From: an uncultured Oscillospiraceae bacterium
GTDB lineage: Bacteria > Bacillota > Clostridia > Oscillospirales > Ruminococcaceae
DNA: 64,000 bases
Assembly (NCBI GenBank): GCA_910583935.1
Contig: CAJTZM010000005.1
Location: 1 to 64,000 of the forward strand
Reading direction: 5' to 3'
Made by a program: the position numbers and the translations under genes. The notes beneath the pieces were generated by a model. That model was not told the DNA's origin. It made no database searches and was given only the letters and a program-made list of their open reading frames with translations. Shown one piece after another: positions 45,001-53,836 of the stretch (the first letter of the stretch is position 1; each line of letters begins with the position of its first letter).

Positions 45001-45815
45001 CTGTCAGGGCGGCAAAGCCCCGGGTGCTGATCCCGGTGTTTCCGGGGACCAATTGCGAATACGACACGGCCCGAGCCTTTGCCAACGCCGGCGCGGATCC
45101 CCAGATTTTTGTCATCCGCAACCTGACGCCGCAGGATATTGAAGAATCAGCGGCGGCTTTTGAAAAGGCTATCGCCGCCAGCCAGATCATTGCCATTCCC
45201 GGCGGCTTCTCCGGCGGTGACGAGCCGGAGGGATCCGGCAAATTCATTACCGCTTTCTTCCGAAATCCCCGTATTAAGGATCAGGTCCATGAGCTGTTAA
45301 ACCAGCGAGACGGCCTGATGTGCGGTATCTGCAACGGCTTTCAGGCGCTGATTAAGCTGGGGCTGGTCCCTTTTGGGCGGATCATTGACACGGACGACCG
45401 GTGCCCGACGCTGACCTTTAACACCATCGGCCGCCATCAATCTATGCTGGTGCGGACCCGGGTGGCCTCTAATAAGTCCCCCTGGCTGATGCACAGCAGA
45501 GTAGGCGACATCCACACCGTTGCCATTTCCCACGGGGAAGGCCGGTTTGTGGCGGAGGATTCGTTGGTGCAAAAGCTGGCCCAAAACGGTCAGATCGCTA
45601 CCCAGTATGTGGATTTGGACGGGAATCCAACCGCCAATATCCGCTTCAATCCCAATCATTCGGTGCAGGCCATCGAGGGGATTACTTCGCCGGACGGGCG
45701 GATTTTTGGCAAGATGGGCCATTCGGAGCGCTATGGAAAGGATTTGTACAAAAACGTGCCGGATAAGGCGCTGCAGGATTTGATTTTTAAAGGCGCGGTG
45801 GATTATTACAAATAA
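42090..45815 (+). CDS. purL: Phosphoribosylformylglycinamidine synthase, long single-chain PurL
   Basis: 1241 residues. Makes FGAM from FGAR, glutamine and ATP. It combines a PurS-like N-terminus, two PurM-like synthase halves (FKNETHNHPTEIEPFGGAA marks the first) and a C-terminal class I glutaminase with nucleophile Cys in MCGICNGFQ and His in ISHGEGRF. So separate purS and purQ are not needed. Clostridial long PurL proteins have this length. Last gene of the operon; a strong terminator follows. Confidence 0.98.
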   Translation: MAVYRCFVEKKAPFAVEAAGVLSDLKTALRTEAITGVRILNRYDIESIDEADYHTAQRTILSEPQVDNLYEEEAPAPAADEWVLAVEYLPGQFDQRADSCAQCIQLSTCKERPAVKTARVYYIKGRLSDGEKAKVKETLINPVEAREAALEKPATIRQAFEKPAPVAVLEGFNSLDEQGLRDFIGQYGLAMDLDDIRFCQRYFKEEEKRCPTITEIRMIDTYWSDHCRHTTFGTIIEKVQIAPDYIRETYEDYQKLRETLYAGKDKPVTLMDLATIGAKALKAAGKMHDLDESEEINACSVKIKVDVDGQEQDWLLMFKNETHNHPTEIEPFGGAATCLGGAIRDPLSGRSYVYQAMRVTGAADPLLPVDQTIKGKLPQRKIVTTAAAGYSSYGNQIGLATGHVTEIYHPGYAAKRMEIGAVLGAAPQENVVRERPKPSDVVILLGGRTGRDGCGGATGSSKSHTLTSLESCGAEVQKGNAPEERKLQRLFRNPAATRLIKRCNDFGAGGVSVAIGELADGLHIDLGKVPKKYEGLDGTELAISESQERMAVVVAREDADCFCALAAAENLESTVVAYVTEQPRLVMELDGRTIVDLSREFLNSNGAKKFTAVSVPEPEAECRTLEYLDLETRLELLAGDLNICSQKGLVERFDSTIGAGTVLMPFGGRWQLTPSQAMAAKMPVLGGETSTCSLMGWGFDPYLSSRSPYHGAMMAVIQSVAKVVAAGGSAKNCWLTFQEYFERTQGDPERWGKPFAALLGALKAQLELEIGSIGGKDSMSGTFEDLDVPPTLVSFAVSTAQSERIVSTEFKGEDHPVYLVKPFYYPNGLPDFGSVKAAFEQMEALISKGRVLSCWTLGAGGTAEGLLKMMMGNHIGFEVSKDFGEEQLFEPCYGAFLFEMDKPLELPGSAILVGRTARGYSLRTDTVTIDMNRIQKAYEEKLQPVFPYLEKEDTKPVQTFSYAGAGTERASVRAAKPRVLIPVFPGTNCEYDTARAFANAGADPQIFVIRNLTPQDIEESAAAFEKAIAASQIIAIPGGFSGGDEPEGSGKFITAFFRNPRIKDQVHELLNQRDGLMCGICNGFQALIKLGLVPFGRIIDTDDRCPTLTFNTIGRHQSMLVRTRVASNKSPWLMHSRVGDIHTVAISHGEGRFVAEDSLVQKLAQNGQIATQYVDLDGNPTANIRFNPNHSVQAIEGITSPDGRIFGKMGHSERYGKDLYKNVPDKALQDLIFKGAVDYYK

Positions 45816-45829
45816 ACGCCAAGGCGCAA

Positions 45830-45864
45830 AAAAGAGGAAGACGAAAGTCTTCCTCCTTTTTTTA
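45830..45864. terminator. Terminator of the purine operon
   Basis: AAGAGGAAGAC-GAAA-GTCTTCCTCCTT and a T-run of seven; also faces the convergent hydrolase gene. Confidence 0.9.
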
Positions 45865-45920
45865 TCCAAATGATGCGCGCGAGACGCAAACGGCTGAGAA
45901 GCTTCAAAAAATCCGCGCGA

Positions 45921-47297
45921 TCATTTTTGGCGCGCCAGCATCCGGCCGCCATAGCGAAGGGCAAAGATATCCCCTTTGCCATCGGGAAACAGGGTCAGAT
46001 CCGACCAGGTCATTTTGGATTTTAGGTACAATATGCCCGGCGCACCGAACCGGTATGCTTTCTCTTGGCCGGAGGAAAGGACCCGCATCCCCGTTTCCCC
46101 TGTTTGGATTTCAATGTCGCTTCCCTCCAAAGACACATACCGGCCTACGGCTTTTTGCTGAAGATCCGCCGGCCAGGGCTCCAGACACGGCGGCTCCCAT
46201 GGGTGCGGCTCCTCTCCCAGACACAGGCGCAGGGCCGCCTCGGCGATGGAGGAGGCGGGGACGCCGGTGGTATTGGATAAAACGCACACGCCGGCGCCCG
46301 CGTCCGGACAAAGGCCGATAGCGGAGGAAACGCCGGTAAGGCTGCCGCCGTGACCGAAAACCGTATGTCCTGCCAACCTCCCCGTTGCCAGACCGAAACC
46401 ATACCCGACAGCAGGCCGGTAGGAGGCACAGGACCTGGTCATACGCCGAAAGGAATCAGGACGGATCAGCGGTGCGCCTTCCTGCAAAAACAGCGAAAGA
46501 TATTGTTGCATGTCCCGAAGGGTGGATTTCACCGCGCCGCCGCCCATCATGACAAAGGCGTCGTCGTGGTAATCCCGGGTGACCAGCTGCCTGCCGTCCC
46601 GCTCCTCGTAAAGAATTGCTCCGTTGGGATCGGCGGCGGGAGGTAGAAAACCGCATCCGCTGCGGGTCATGTTCAGCGGCAGCAGGATTTCCTTGTTGAG
46701 ATAGTCGGCGTAGGTATCCTCGCCGCCCTGGGTTCGGATGATATCGGACAAAAGCCCAAAGCTGTCGTTGGAATAGCTGAAATACTCCCCCGGATTACCC
46801 AACGGGATTTCCTGCGCGTCCAGCCCGGCGCTGACCTCCCGAACTGCCTCTTCGGAAAAAGGGACACTGTAGGCTAGGTCGACGCCCTTGCCCCATATAC
46901 CCATCCGACGAGCCAGCGGCTCCACGGTTTTTCGCTTTACCGGCCAAAAGCTGCCGGTATGGCTCATCAGGTGCCGGACCAGTACAGGCTTTGCCCGGTG
47001 GGTGTTTTGAAAAGCCGGAATATAGCGGCATACCGGTGCGTCTAAATCCACCTTTCCCTGTTCGGCCAGCTGGAGAATTGCCAGGCAGGTGAAGGATTTG
47101 GTAACCGACGCCAGGCCGAAGATGGTGTCGCGATCAATGGGAAGCCTTCGCTCCCGGTCGCGAAAGCCAAAAAAACTCTCCGCAGCCGGCCCGTTTTGAT
47201 CTATGATAGCAACGGCGATCCCGCAGGCGGAATAGGCATCCAGGATTTTTTCCACATAGCTTTCGAAGGAAGCGGACAGACAGGCATCAAGCAGCAT
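45921..47297 (-). CDS. Serine hydrolase, beta-lactamase class C-like family
   Basis: 458 residues. Catalytic motifs of the penicillin-binding/class C fold are visible: SVTK (Ser-x-x-Lys), Tyr-Ser-Asn in YFSYSNDSFG, and HGG in FGHGGSLTG. A C-terminal beta-domain of about 90 residues follows. There is no signal peptide, so the protein is probably cytoplasmic and may be an esterase or peptidase rather than a beta-lactamase. AAGGAGGGG lies before the ATG. It follows the MATE gene by 22 nt on the same strand and is likely cotranscribed with it. Confidence 0.88.
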   Translation of the reverse strand: MLLDACLSASFESYVEKILDAYSACGIAVAIIDQNGPAAESFFGFRDRERRLPIDRDTIFGLASVTKSFTCLAILQLAEQGKVDLDAPVCRYIPAFQNTHRAKPVLVRHLMSHTGSFWPVKRKTVEPLARRMGIWGKGVDLAYSVPFSEEAVREVSAGLDAQEIPLGNPGEYFSYSNDSFGLLSDIIRTQGGEDTYADYLNKEILLPLNMTRSGCGFLPPAADPNGAILYEERDGRQLVTRDYHDDAFVMMGGGAVKSTLRDMQQYLSLFLQEGAPLIRPDSFRRMTRSCASYRPAVGYGFGLATGRLAGHTVFGHGGSLTGVSSAIGLCPDAGAGVCVLSNTTGVPASSIAEAALRLCLGEEPHPWEPPCLEPWPADLQQKAVGRYVSLEGSDIEIQTGETGMRVLSSGQEKAYRFGAPGILYLKSKMTWSDLTLFPDGKGDIFALRYGGRMLARQK

Positions 47298-47319
47298 AAA
47301 ACCCCTCCTTTTCTCGTTG

Positions 47320-48687
47320 TTAATCGGCAGCCAGATTGCGGACCCAGCGCCCCCGCTTTAAAAACCAGAAGGCAATAAACATCTTTACCAGGTCCAAAAG
47401 CTCGATGGTAATGTAAAGGGGAACAACGCCAATAGGGGTAAAGAGGGACAGAAGGGTAGAAACGACAACCGGTCCCGCCCAGAGACAGCCCGAGTCGATC
47501 AGCATGGTGGAGAAGGCATCGCCGCCTGCCCGCAGAACGAAGAAGGTGCAGACGTTGACGACGTAAATCGGCATCAGACAGCTTTTGATGCGGATTAATA
47601 CCTCCAGCGCGTGGATGGCTTCCTCGCTGAGCACATACAGGTTGTGAATATACGGCGCTACGCAGAAAAGAATCCCGCCCAACACCATCGAGACCATGAC
47701 GCCGAACATGATGATTTTTTTGGCGTCGGCCTTAGCCTCCTCCAGCTTGCCCGCACCCAGCTTTCCGCCGATAAAAATCGCGATGGCGGAGGATAGGCCG
47801 CCGAAAACGATAAAGGCCAGGTTCATCACCGTGTCGACCACCGAGATCGCCGCCACCAAAAGCTCGTCGGTGCGCATGTAGGATTTAAAGACCAGCGAGG
47901 TCCCAATAGAGAAAAACAGCTCGTTGGCCGTCAGGGGAATCGCCTTAGCCAGCATACTTTTCATCAAGGACCAATCCAGGAAAATAAGCCCTTTGAGGTC
48001 CAGCTTGTAAAAATGCTTCTGCCGGATCAGAAGGAGGATGTAGATAGTCATTTCCAGCAGCCGGGCGATCATGGTGGCCAGCGCCGCCCCTTTAACCCCC
48101 ATGGCGGGCGCGCCAAGCTTGCCGTAAATCAGAATATAGTTTAAAATAGTATTGGTCAGCACGGTGACGATACCGACCTTCAGCTGAATTTTATTAAGGC
48201 CGATGGCGCGCATTGCCATCATGCAGGAGATGGAAATGCCGTAGGGGATGTAGGTGTATTTAGCAAACGAGATGTATTCAAGCCCAAGGTCTACAATCTC
48301 CGGCGTGCGGGAGAACAGGTGAATGGTCCAGGCGGGCGCCGCAAACAGGACCCCGGTAAACAGAGCCATAACGAGAAAGCCGACGGTCAGATTGATGTTA
48401 AGGATTTTCTGGCAGCGCTCGTTTTTGCCGGCGCCGTAGTTTTGGGCGATATAAATGCCGGCCGCGCCGCAAAGGCCAAACATAATGGAGGAGGCGATCA
48501 TGTAAAAACGGTTGGCAACCGTAACGGTAGTCAGGGCGGTTTGACCAACGCCGCCGACCATGACGTTGTCAATCAGGTTGACAAAAGAGGTGACAAACTG
48601 CTGCGCCATAATGGGCAGCGCGATACCCGTGACTTCTTTATAAAAAAGCTTGTCGCCAAAAAAACTTTTTATGTTGCGTTTCGACAT
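47320..48687 (-). CDS. MATE-family efflux transporter
   Basis: 455 residues with twelve hydrophobic segments. The N-half reads ALPIMAQQFVTSFVNLIDNVMVGGVG, and ANRFYMIASSIMFGLCGAAG continues a normal MATE pattern. Substrate unknown. GGAAGGAGCC lies before the ATG. Promoter at 48786-48815 on the minus strand; the serine hydrolase lies downstream in the same unit, so it may modify or release whatever is exported. Confidence 0.9.
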   Translation of the reverse strand: MSKRNIKSFFGDKLFYKEVTGIALPIMAQQFVTSFVNLIDNVMVGGVGQTALTTVTVANRFYMIASSIMFGLCGAAGIYIAQNYGAGKNERCQKILNINLTVGFLVMALFTGVLFAAPAWTIHLFSRTPEIVDLGLEYISFAKYTYIPYGISISCMMAMRAIGLNKIQLKVGIVTVLTNTILNYILIYGKLGAPAMGVKGAALATMIARLLEMTIYILLLIRQKHFYKLDLKGLIFLDWSLMKSMLAKAIPLTANELFFSIGTSLVFKSYMRTDELLVAAISVVDTVMNLAFIVFGGLSSAIAIFIGGKLGAGKLEEAKADAKKIIMFGVMVSMVLGGILFCVAPYIHNLYVLSEEAIHALEVLIRIKSCLMPIYVVNVCTFFVLRAGGDAFSTMLIDSGCLWAGPVVVSTLLSLFTPIGVVPLYITIELLDLVKMFIAFWFLKRGRWVRNLAAD

Positions 48688-48785
48688 AATGGCTCCTTCC
48701 TTTGTGATAAAATCGTTTTGGCATTTCTGCGGATTTTTCCGCTTTTGCAGAAAAAAGGTATTAAAATGTATTATGTAGTTGGATT

Positions 48786-48815
48786 AGTATAACAAAAATA
48801 GAGGGATTCTGTCAA
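48786..48815 (-). promoter_or_regulatory. Promoter of the MATE-hydrolase unit
   Basis: On the minus strand: TTGACA (48810-48815), 18-bp spacer, TATACT (48786-48791). Divergent from the patatin gene. Confidence 0.7.
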
Positions 48816-48884
48816 CAGCTGGAAGGAAAATCTTTTTGCGGGAAGAAACCCTCTTTTAGGGACAATAGAAAAAGGAGGCGTTTT

Positions 48885-50195
48885 ATGGGCAAAAAAGCGG
48901 TTGTTTTGGGCGGAGGAGGCTCCCGCGGCTCCTACCAGATCGGCGTATGGAAGGCCCTTCGGGAATTGGGCTTTGATTATGAGATTGTCACCGGTACTTC
49001 GGTGGGGGCGCTCAATGGCGCGCTGATGGTGCAAAAGGACTATGAACTGGCCGAAGCCATGTGGCAGAAGCTGAAAACCCAGGATGTGATGGATATAGCT
49101 GTTACCGATAAGGTCGAGGGCCCCAGGGACCTTACCGGCAAGGCGGGGACCTTTTTGGCTGAAATCATCAAAAACGGCGGCGCGGACCCTCGCCCGCTGG
49201 AGGAACTGCTCAGACAGTATATCGACGAAGAGAAAATTGGAAATTCCCCGATAGATTTTGGATTTATAACGGTGGAATATCCCAAGCTGGAGCCGAAAAT
49301 CCTGACAAAATCCGCGGTCCCGGCCGGCCGGCTGGTAGATTACCTGATGGCCAGCGCCGCCTGCTTCCCCGCCATGAAGGCCAGGACCATCGACGAAAAA
49401 ACCTATATCGACGGCGGCTATTCGGATAATGTACCGGTGAAAATGGCGGTGGATTTAGGCGCCGACGATATCGTAGCGGTGGATCTGGAGGCCATCGGCG
49501 TTGTGCGGCGAATGGATTTTCCCGCCGTGCGCCTGCGGTATTTGAAAAGCCGGTGGGATTTAGGAATCTTTTTGCTGTTTGACAGCGATGTGAGCGCCCG
49601 CAACATCCAGTTAGGCTTTCTGGAAACGCTCAAAGCCTTTGGAAAACGGGAGGGGTGCCTGTACACATTTTTGCCGGGCGAGACCGAGAGGCTGTACCGG
49701 CGGGTCGAAAGAGAATCGGAGCTGCTGCTGGCCAAAAGCGGGCTGTATCTCATCCCGGGAAATGCCTATCCGGCGCAGGCTAAGGCCCGCAAAAGGCTTC
49801 GGCAGATGCTGGACCAGCCGGAGGGCCGCCTGACGGACGAAGAAATTGGACTTGCCTGCTGCGAGGCCGCCGCAAGGCTGTTGGGAATTACGCCGCTGGA
49901 GGAATATACAGCGGTTTCTATGGAGGAGAAGCTTTTGGATCGCTTTTCCCAGCTGGAACAGGAGGCGGATAAAATCCCGCAGCTTTTGGCCGCCCGATCG
50001 GCGAGGGAACTGGCTGCCCATCTGAAGGGGCTGGAACGAAGGTGGATTCTTTTATACTGCTGCCGCTGTCTGGACGCAATGCTGGAGGGGGACTTTTCCC
50101 CGGCAACGGTCCGGGCGCTGTGCTCCGCTGTGACCGAAGAGTTTTTGGCGTCCATGTACCTTTGCAGCCTGCGCCTGCGGGAAAAGAGGACCTGA
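48885..50195 (+). CDS. Patatin-like phospholipase
   Basis: 436 residues. The N-terminal 200 or so form a patatin domain: oxyanion loop GGGGSRGSYQ, nucleophile elbow GTSVG, and catalytic Asp in DGGYSDN. It should act as a lipid acyl hydrolase. The C-terminal 220 residues, rich in Leu, Arg and Glu, are helical and unrecognised. No signal peptide. AAAGGAGG precedes the ATG. Terminator behind. Confidence 0.9.
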   Translation: MGKKAVVLGGGGSRGSYQIGVWKALRELGFDYEIVTGTSVGALNGALMVQKDYELAEAMWQKLKTQDVMDIAVTDKVEGPRDLTGKAGTFLAEIIKNGGADPRPLEELLRQYIDEEKIGNSPIDFGFITVEYPKLEPKILTKSAVPAGRLVDYLMASAACFPAMKARTIDEKTYIDGGYSDNVPVKMAVDLGADDIVAVDLEAIGVVRRMDFPAVRLRYLKSRWDLGIFLLFDSDVSARNIQLGFLETLKAFGKREGCLYTFLPGETERLYRRVERESELLLAKSGLYLIPGNAYPAQAKARKRLRQMLDQPEGRLTDEEIGLACCEAAARLLGITPLEEYTAVSMEEKLLDRFSQLEQEADKIPQLLAARSARELAAHLKGLERRWILLYCCRCLDAMLEGDFSPATVRALCSAVTEEFLASMYLCSLRLREKRT

Positions 50196-50212
50196 CGCGG
50201 AAAAGGACAGAG

Positions 50213-50256
50213 AAAAAAAGCTTCCGAAGAAAAACCTTCTTCGGAAGCTTTTTTGT
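50213..50256. terminator. Bidirectional terminator
   Basis: AAAAAAGCTTCCGAAGA and TCTTCGGAAGCTTTTTT; shared by the patatin gene and the sugar operon on the other strand. Confidence 0.9.
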
Positions 50257-50289
50257 GAGAGAAAATCAAAAGCACAGGGACGCTTTCTC

Positions 50290-51120
50290 CTATCCAAAGT
50301 AGGGCCGCAGGGCCCGCATGCACTTCTCCATGGCGGGGTTGGGATCATTGTAATACTCTGCGGAGGTCAACTCCATGGTCATATACCGGTCGTACCCGGC
50401 TTCCTCAATCTCGCGGATGTACCGATCCAGCGGAAAGATGCCGTCCCCCCAGGCCAGATGACCGGCGGGCCGCCCGTCGATGAGATGGATATGCCACAAA
50501 TCCGCCCCCAGCTCCTGGGCGTACTGAGCGATGGATTCCCCCGCGTAATACATGGGGCTGGTGTCTAACATTCCTTTTAAGCTGGCGGAGCCCACCTCCC
50601 GAATCGCCCGTTTAAGGCTGGGTAGATCGGTGACCAGGTTGGTTTCATCGGTGCGGATGGGCTCCAGCACCAGGACGACCCCCTCCTTTTCCGCCTTGCG
50701 GGAAAGCTGACCCAGGCTGTCGATCATCCGCGCCCAAGCGTGCTCCTTTGGCTCGTCGAAATAGCCGTAGCCTGAGGTTAAAAGCATCTGGCCGCTGCCA
50801 AGATAAGCACAGATTTCAATCTGCCGGCTCAGGTCCTGGACGGAGCGGCGGCGAGCAATTTCGCTGTGATAGGAGATGTTCACCGGATAGCTGCATTGAT
50901 CCGGTGTGTAGCAGATGACATGCAGGTGATGATCTGCGATTTTTTGGCGAAGTGCCGCCAGATCGGCGGCGGACAGATCCGGCACAAAAAAATGCGGCGC
51001 ATTGGGCAATATCTCAATCGACTCATATCCGGTCCGCTCCATTGCGTCGAGAAAATAATCGAAGGAGTAAAATTTATAGACCAGATTCATGCCGGCAATC
51101 TGCCGCTTTTGTATTTTCAT
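50290..51120 (-). CDS. Sugar phosphate isomerase/epimerase, TIM-barrel family
   Basis: 276 residues. Xylose-isomerase-like TIM barrel (AP endonuclease 2 family) with metal-site residues of the kind VLEPIRTDETN, GMLDTSPMYY, WHIHLIDGRP and MELTSAEYY. It probably interconverts a keto- and an aldo-sugar or sugar acid. The frame extends upstream, but AAGGAGG lies 8 nt before the ATG at 51120. Last gene of the BtpA-kinase-isomerase unit. Confidence 0.85.
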   Translation of the reverse strand: MKIQKRQIAGMNLVYKFYSFDYFLDAMERTGYESIEILPNAPHFFVPDLSAADLAALRQKIADHHLHVICYTPDQCSYPVNISYHSEIARRRSVQDLSRQIEICAYLGSGQMLLTSGYGYFDEPKEHAWARMIDSLGQLSRKAEKEGVVLVLEPIRTDETNLVTDLPSLKRAIREVGSASLKGMLDTSPMYYAGESIAQYAQELGADLWHIHLIDGRPAGHLAWGDGIFPLDRYIREIEEAGYDRYMTMELTSAEYYNDPNPAMEKCMRALRPYFG

Positions 51121-51133
51121 AGGTGTTTCCTCC

Positions 51134-52651
51134 TTAAAAAGTCTGGTGCATAAGCTCCCGGGTGGACGTGTATAAGGCGCGAAACAGCGGCTTGCCCTTT
51201 TGGTAAACGGCGTGATTCTCCGGGATGGGCCGGACAGCCCGGGCGATCTGAAGCTTCTCCCCCAACGCCGTAAGACAGTCATAGCAGCCGCAGGCCAGTG
51301 CGCACAAAAGCGCATCGCCATAGCAGGCGCCGATGGTCACCTGGGGCACCAAGACCTCCCGGTCCAGCATATCGGCGATAATTTGCAGCCAGCGGGGATT
51401 TTTAGTGCCGCCGCCCACCGCGATGATTTTTTTCACCGGCAGCCGGTTTTCCTCCAAAAGATCAAGGTACTGGGCAATGGAATAGCCGATCCCCTCTAAC
51501 GCGGATTGGTACAGATGGGCTTTGGTGTGGCGGGACTGAAGCCCAAAGATCATCCCCTTGGCCAGCGGGTCGTCGATCGGAGCCCGTTCGCCGGCAAAAT
51601 AGGGCAGGGTAAACAGTCCTTCGCTCCCGGCGGGGACCGGCTCGGCGATTTTGGCCATGGCGGCGTAGGCGTTCTCCCCGCCGGCCTCCTCCTTTTCCAG
51701 CAGCTCCGAAAACAGCCGGTCTCGATACCACCGGGTCAACGTTCCGCCGTTGTTGGTGCCGGCGGCGACGCAGTAGATCCCGGGGATCAGGTAGGAGCCC
51801 GCCTGGATGGGACCGCCGGAAAGAGGACGGTCGGTGCTGTAGATATAAAAGCAGGTGGAGCCTAACTGGATCATTAGGGTGCCGGGGGTAAAGGCCCCGC
51901 AGGAAAAGGATTCGGCCCCCGAATCACCGGTCCCGGTCAGCACATGGGTGCCGGGCAGAAGTCCGGTGAGAGCGGCGGCCTTGGAGGTTACAACGCCAAC
52001 GATATCCGGTGCGCGGGTAATCTGGGCCAGCTGGTCCGGCCGGCAGAACAGGCCGCACTCCTGTTCGTCGATTTGATCTTCCTTGTACAGTGGCGCAAAG
52101 GAGCCGCTTAAATACTGGTCGATACAGTACCGGCCGGTCATTTTTGCGGTCAGATAGGAAGACGCAGTGAGGAATTTATAGGTCTTGGCATAAACCTGCG
52201 GCAGGTGATTTTTGATCCAGAGAATTTTTGGCGCGATGCTGGAGGAGACCAGCGGATGGGAAAACACCTGGGTATACCGCTCCTTGTAGTATGCCTTGAT
52301 CTGCTCGATTTCCGCCTGGGCCCTGGAATCAATGCCGTACAGGATGGCTTTGCACAAAGGTCGGCAGCTTTCGTCCACCGGCACGCAGTCGCACCCTAAT
52401 GCGGACAGGCCAACGCATTCGACCCGCGCCGGGTCGACACCGGATTCCTCCAAAAGCCTTCGGGAGATTTTGCAGACATCCCCCCACCAAACGGCCTCCG
52501 CGTCCTGCTCATACCAGCCGGGCCGGGGATTTTCCAGGTCGTGCTTTTGAGACGCGGTAAAAAGAATCCGGCAGTCGCTATTGACCAGTACGCCCTTACT
52601 CTCATAGGTGCCCACGTCAATGCCCATAAATAAGCGGCTTTCTCTGTTCAT
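51134..52651 (-). CDS. FGGY-family carbohydrate kinase
   Basis: 505 residues. Actin-fold sugar kinase, closest in look to xylulokinases. The phosphate-1 loop is GIDVGTYESKGVLV, then GTGDSGAESFSCGA and the C-terminal adenosine loop AVGGGTKNPRWLQIIAD. It should phosphorylate a pentulose, hexulose or polyol; the substrate cannot be told. It begins 4 nt after the BtpA-like stop and the isomerase starts 13 nt behind it, so all three are cotranscribed. Confidence 0.92.
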   Translation of the reverse strand: MNRESRLFMGIDVGTYESKGVLVNSDCRILFTASQKHDLENPRPGWYEQDAEAVWWGDVCKISRRLLEESGVDPARVECVGLSALGCDCVPVDESCRPLCKAILYGIDSRAQAEIEQIKAYYKERYTQVFSHPLVSSSIAPKILWIKNHLPQVYAKTYKFLTASSYLTAKMTGRYCIDQYLSGSFAPLYKEDQIDEQECGLFCRPDQLAQITRAPDIVGVVTSKAAALTGLLPGTHVLTGTGDSGAESFSCGAFTPGTLMIQLGSTCFYIYSTDRPLSGGPIQAGSYLIPGIYCVAAGTNNGGTLTRWYRDRLFSELLEKEEAGGENAYAAMAKIAEPVPAGSEGLFTLPYFAGERAPIDDPLAKGMIFGLQSRHTKAHLYQSALEGIGYSIAQYLDLLEENRLPVKKIIAVGGGTKNPRWLQIIADMLDREVLVPQVTIGACYGDALLCALACGCYDCLTALGEKLQIARAVRPIPENHAVYQKGKPLFRALYTSTRELMHQTF

Positions 52652-52655
52652 AGGA

Positions 52656-53459
52656 TCAGTCCTTTCTAAGCGACCGGGCCTTTTGCATAAAGCTGGAAAC
52701 CTTTTTTTCGTCGATCAAACCGGTGAAAATGCCGTCCTTTTTAAAGGCGGATCCTACAAACGCGCCATCCGAAACAGGCAGAATCGCCTCCAGATTTTTT
52801 TCGCTGCATCCGGTGCCGCAGAAAACAGGGGTGTCGCCGGCGACCTTCTGCACCTCTACGATCTGAGATACATCCGGCTGACTTCCGGGGCCCGCGCCGG
52901 ATACCACCAGGCATTCCGCCCTGCAGCCGCTTAAAAGGGATTTGGCCTTTTGCGCCAGAGGCCGGATGTCCATGGGGGTGGAGCCCTCACCGTTAATGAA
53001 GTAACAAAGCTTTAGATCATCCATGTCCAGCTCCCGGCGCAGCCGCAGCGTGCGCGCGATGTTGCGCTGCTGCAATCCGGTGTCGCTGACCCAGGCGCCA
53101 GTGAACAGACAGCGGGTAAAGGAGGCGCCGGTGGCGGCGCAGATTTCCACACAGCCTTCGCCGTCGGCAATGGTTTCCACCCCGTAGGGGACGGAAATTT
53201 GGCTATGGATTTCGCCGAACACGCGGCACATGGCGCCGAATACCGGCTTAGGCGTATCAGTGAAGAATGGACCGCTGAACTCATTAGTGATCAAAATGCC
53301 GTCGACACCGCCTTTTTGCAGCGCCTCCAGATTTTTTTTCGCGTTTTCCACAACCAGCTCCATGGATCCCTCGTAAAAAGGGTCTCCGGGCAGCGGATCC
53401 AGATGTAAAAGCCCAATAATCGGCTTGGAAGTTTGGAATAGTTCGGTTGACCAGCTCAT
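52656..53459 (-). CDS. BtpA/SgcQ-family TIM-barrel protein
   Basis: 267 residues. Family named after cyanobacterial BtpA (photosystem I assembly) and enterobacterial SgcQ (sugar gene cluster); the chemistry is unknown. Marks are PIIGLLHLDPLPGDPFYEG at the start and SGAGPGSQPD, FCGTGCSEKN and DGAFVGSAFKKDG, phosphate-binding-like loops. GGAGG lies before the ATG at 53459; the open frame upstream is ignored. First gene of a three-gene sugar unit. No transporter gene is adjacent. Confidence 0.88.
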   Translation of the reverse strand: MSWSTELFQTSKPIIGLLHLDPLPGDPFYEGSMELVVENAKKNLEALQKGGVDGILITNEFSGPFFTDTPKPVFGAMCRVFGEIHSQISVPYGVETIADGEGCVEICAATGASFTRCLFTGAWVSDTGLQQRNIARTLRLRRELDMDDLKLCYFINGEGSTPMDIRPLAQKAKSLLSGCRAECLVVSGAGPGSQPDVSQIVEVQKVAGDTPVFCGTGCSEKNLEAILPVSDGAFVGSAFKKDGIFTGLIDEKKVSSFMQKARSLRKD

Positions 53460-53514
53460 GCGATTGCCTCCATATGGTGAAATTTGCAAAGGCGAAAGAA
53501 TCCTCTGCAAGACA

Positions 53515-53543
53515 AGTATAGCACCCCAAGGGAGACATCACAA
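53515..53543 (-). promoter_or_regulatory. Promoter of the BtpA-kinase-isomerase unit
   Basis: On the minus strand: TTGTGA (53538-53543), 17-bp spacer, TATACT (53515-53520). Confidence 0.6.
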
Positions 53544-53685
53544 CAAAAACAGGCGATAAAACTGTAGAAAAAGAGGAATTGTTTTACATGATTGTTACAG
53601 TTTTTTATAGAAATAGGACTAAAATCCTGTGCTTTTCTCCCGAAAAAAAGGCCGTCTTTGATAGAATGCAAAAAACGGCGCAAAG

Positions 53686-53727
53686 AAAAATGCTATGCAT
53701 TCCTTCAGCGGATGCATAGCATTTTAT
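53686..53727 (-). terminator. Terminator after rubrerythrin
   Basis: AAAATGCTATGCAT pairs with ATGCATAGCATTTT around 11 bases, with T-rich flanks on both strands. It lies about 110 nt behind the rubrerythrin stop. Confidence 0.75.
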
Positions 53728-53836
53728 TGGCGGTATTCTCGGGCTGCTGGGTACGAAAACCCGGCAAAAGTCAGGATGCGTCCTCCCTGATTGACTTTTA
53801 GGTCCGGCACGGCGATGGGGGAACGAGAGAAAATGA

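Larger units (their letters stand above)
53460..53836. other. Control region between the sugar unit and rubrerythrin
   Basis: No gene seen. It holds the minus-strand promoter of the sugar unit (53515-53543), an inverted pair AAACTGTA (53559-53566) and TACAGTTT (53596-53603) just upstream of it that may bind a regulator, and the rubrerythrin terminator (53686-53727). Confidence 0.5.

Noticed and set aside
45921..47297. Antibiotic-resistance beta-lactamase
   Set aside because: The catalytic motifs fit the broad serine hydrolase family, but the protein has no signal peptide, and a periplasmic or secreted beta-lactamase would need one.
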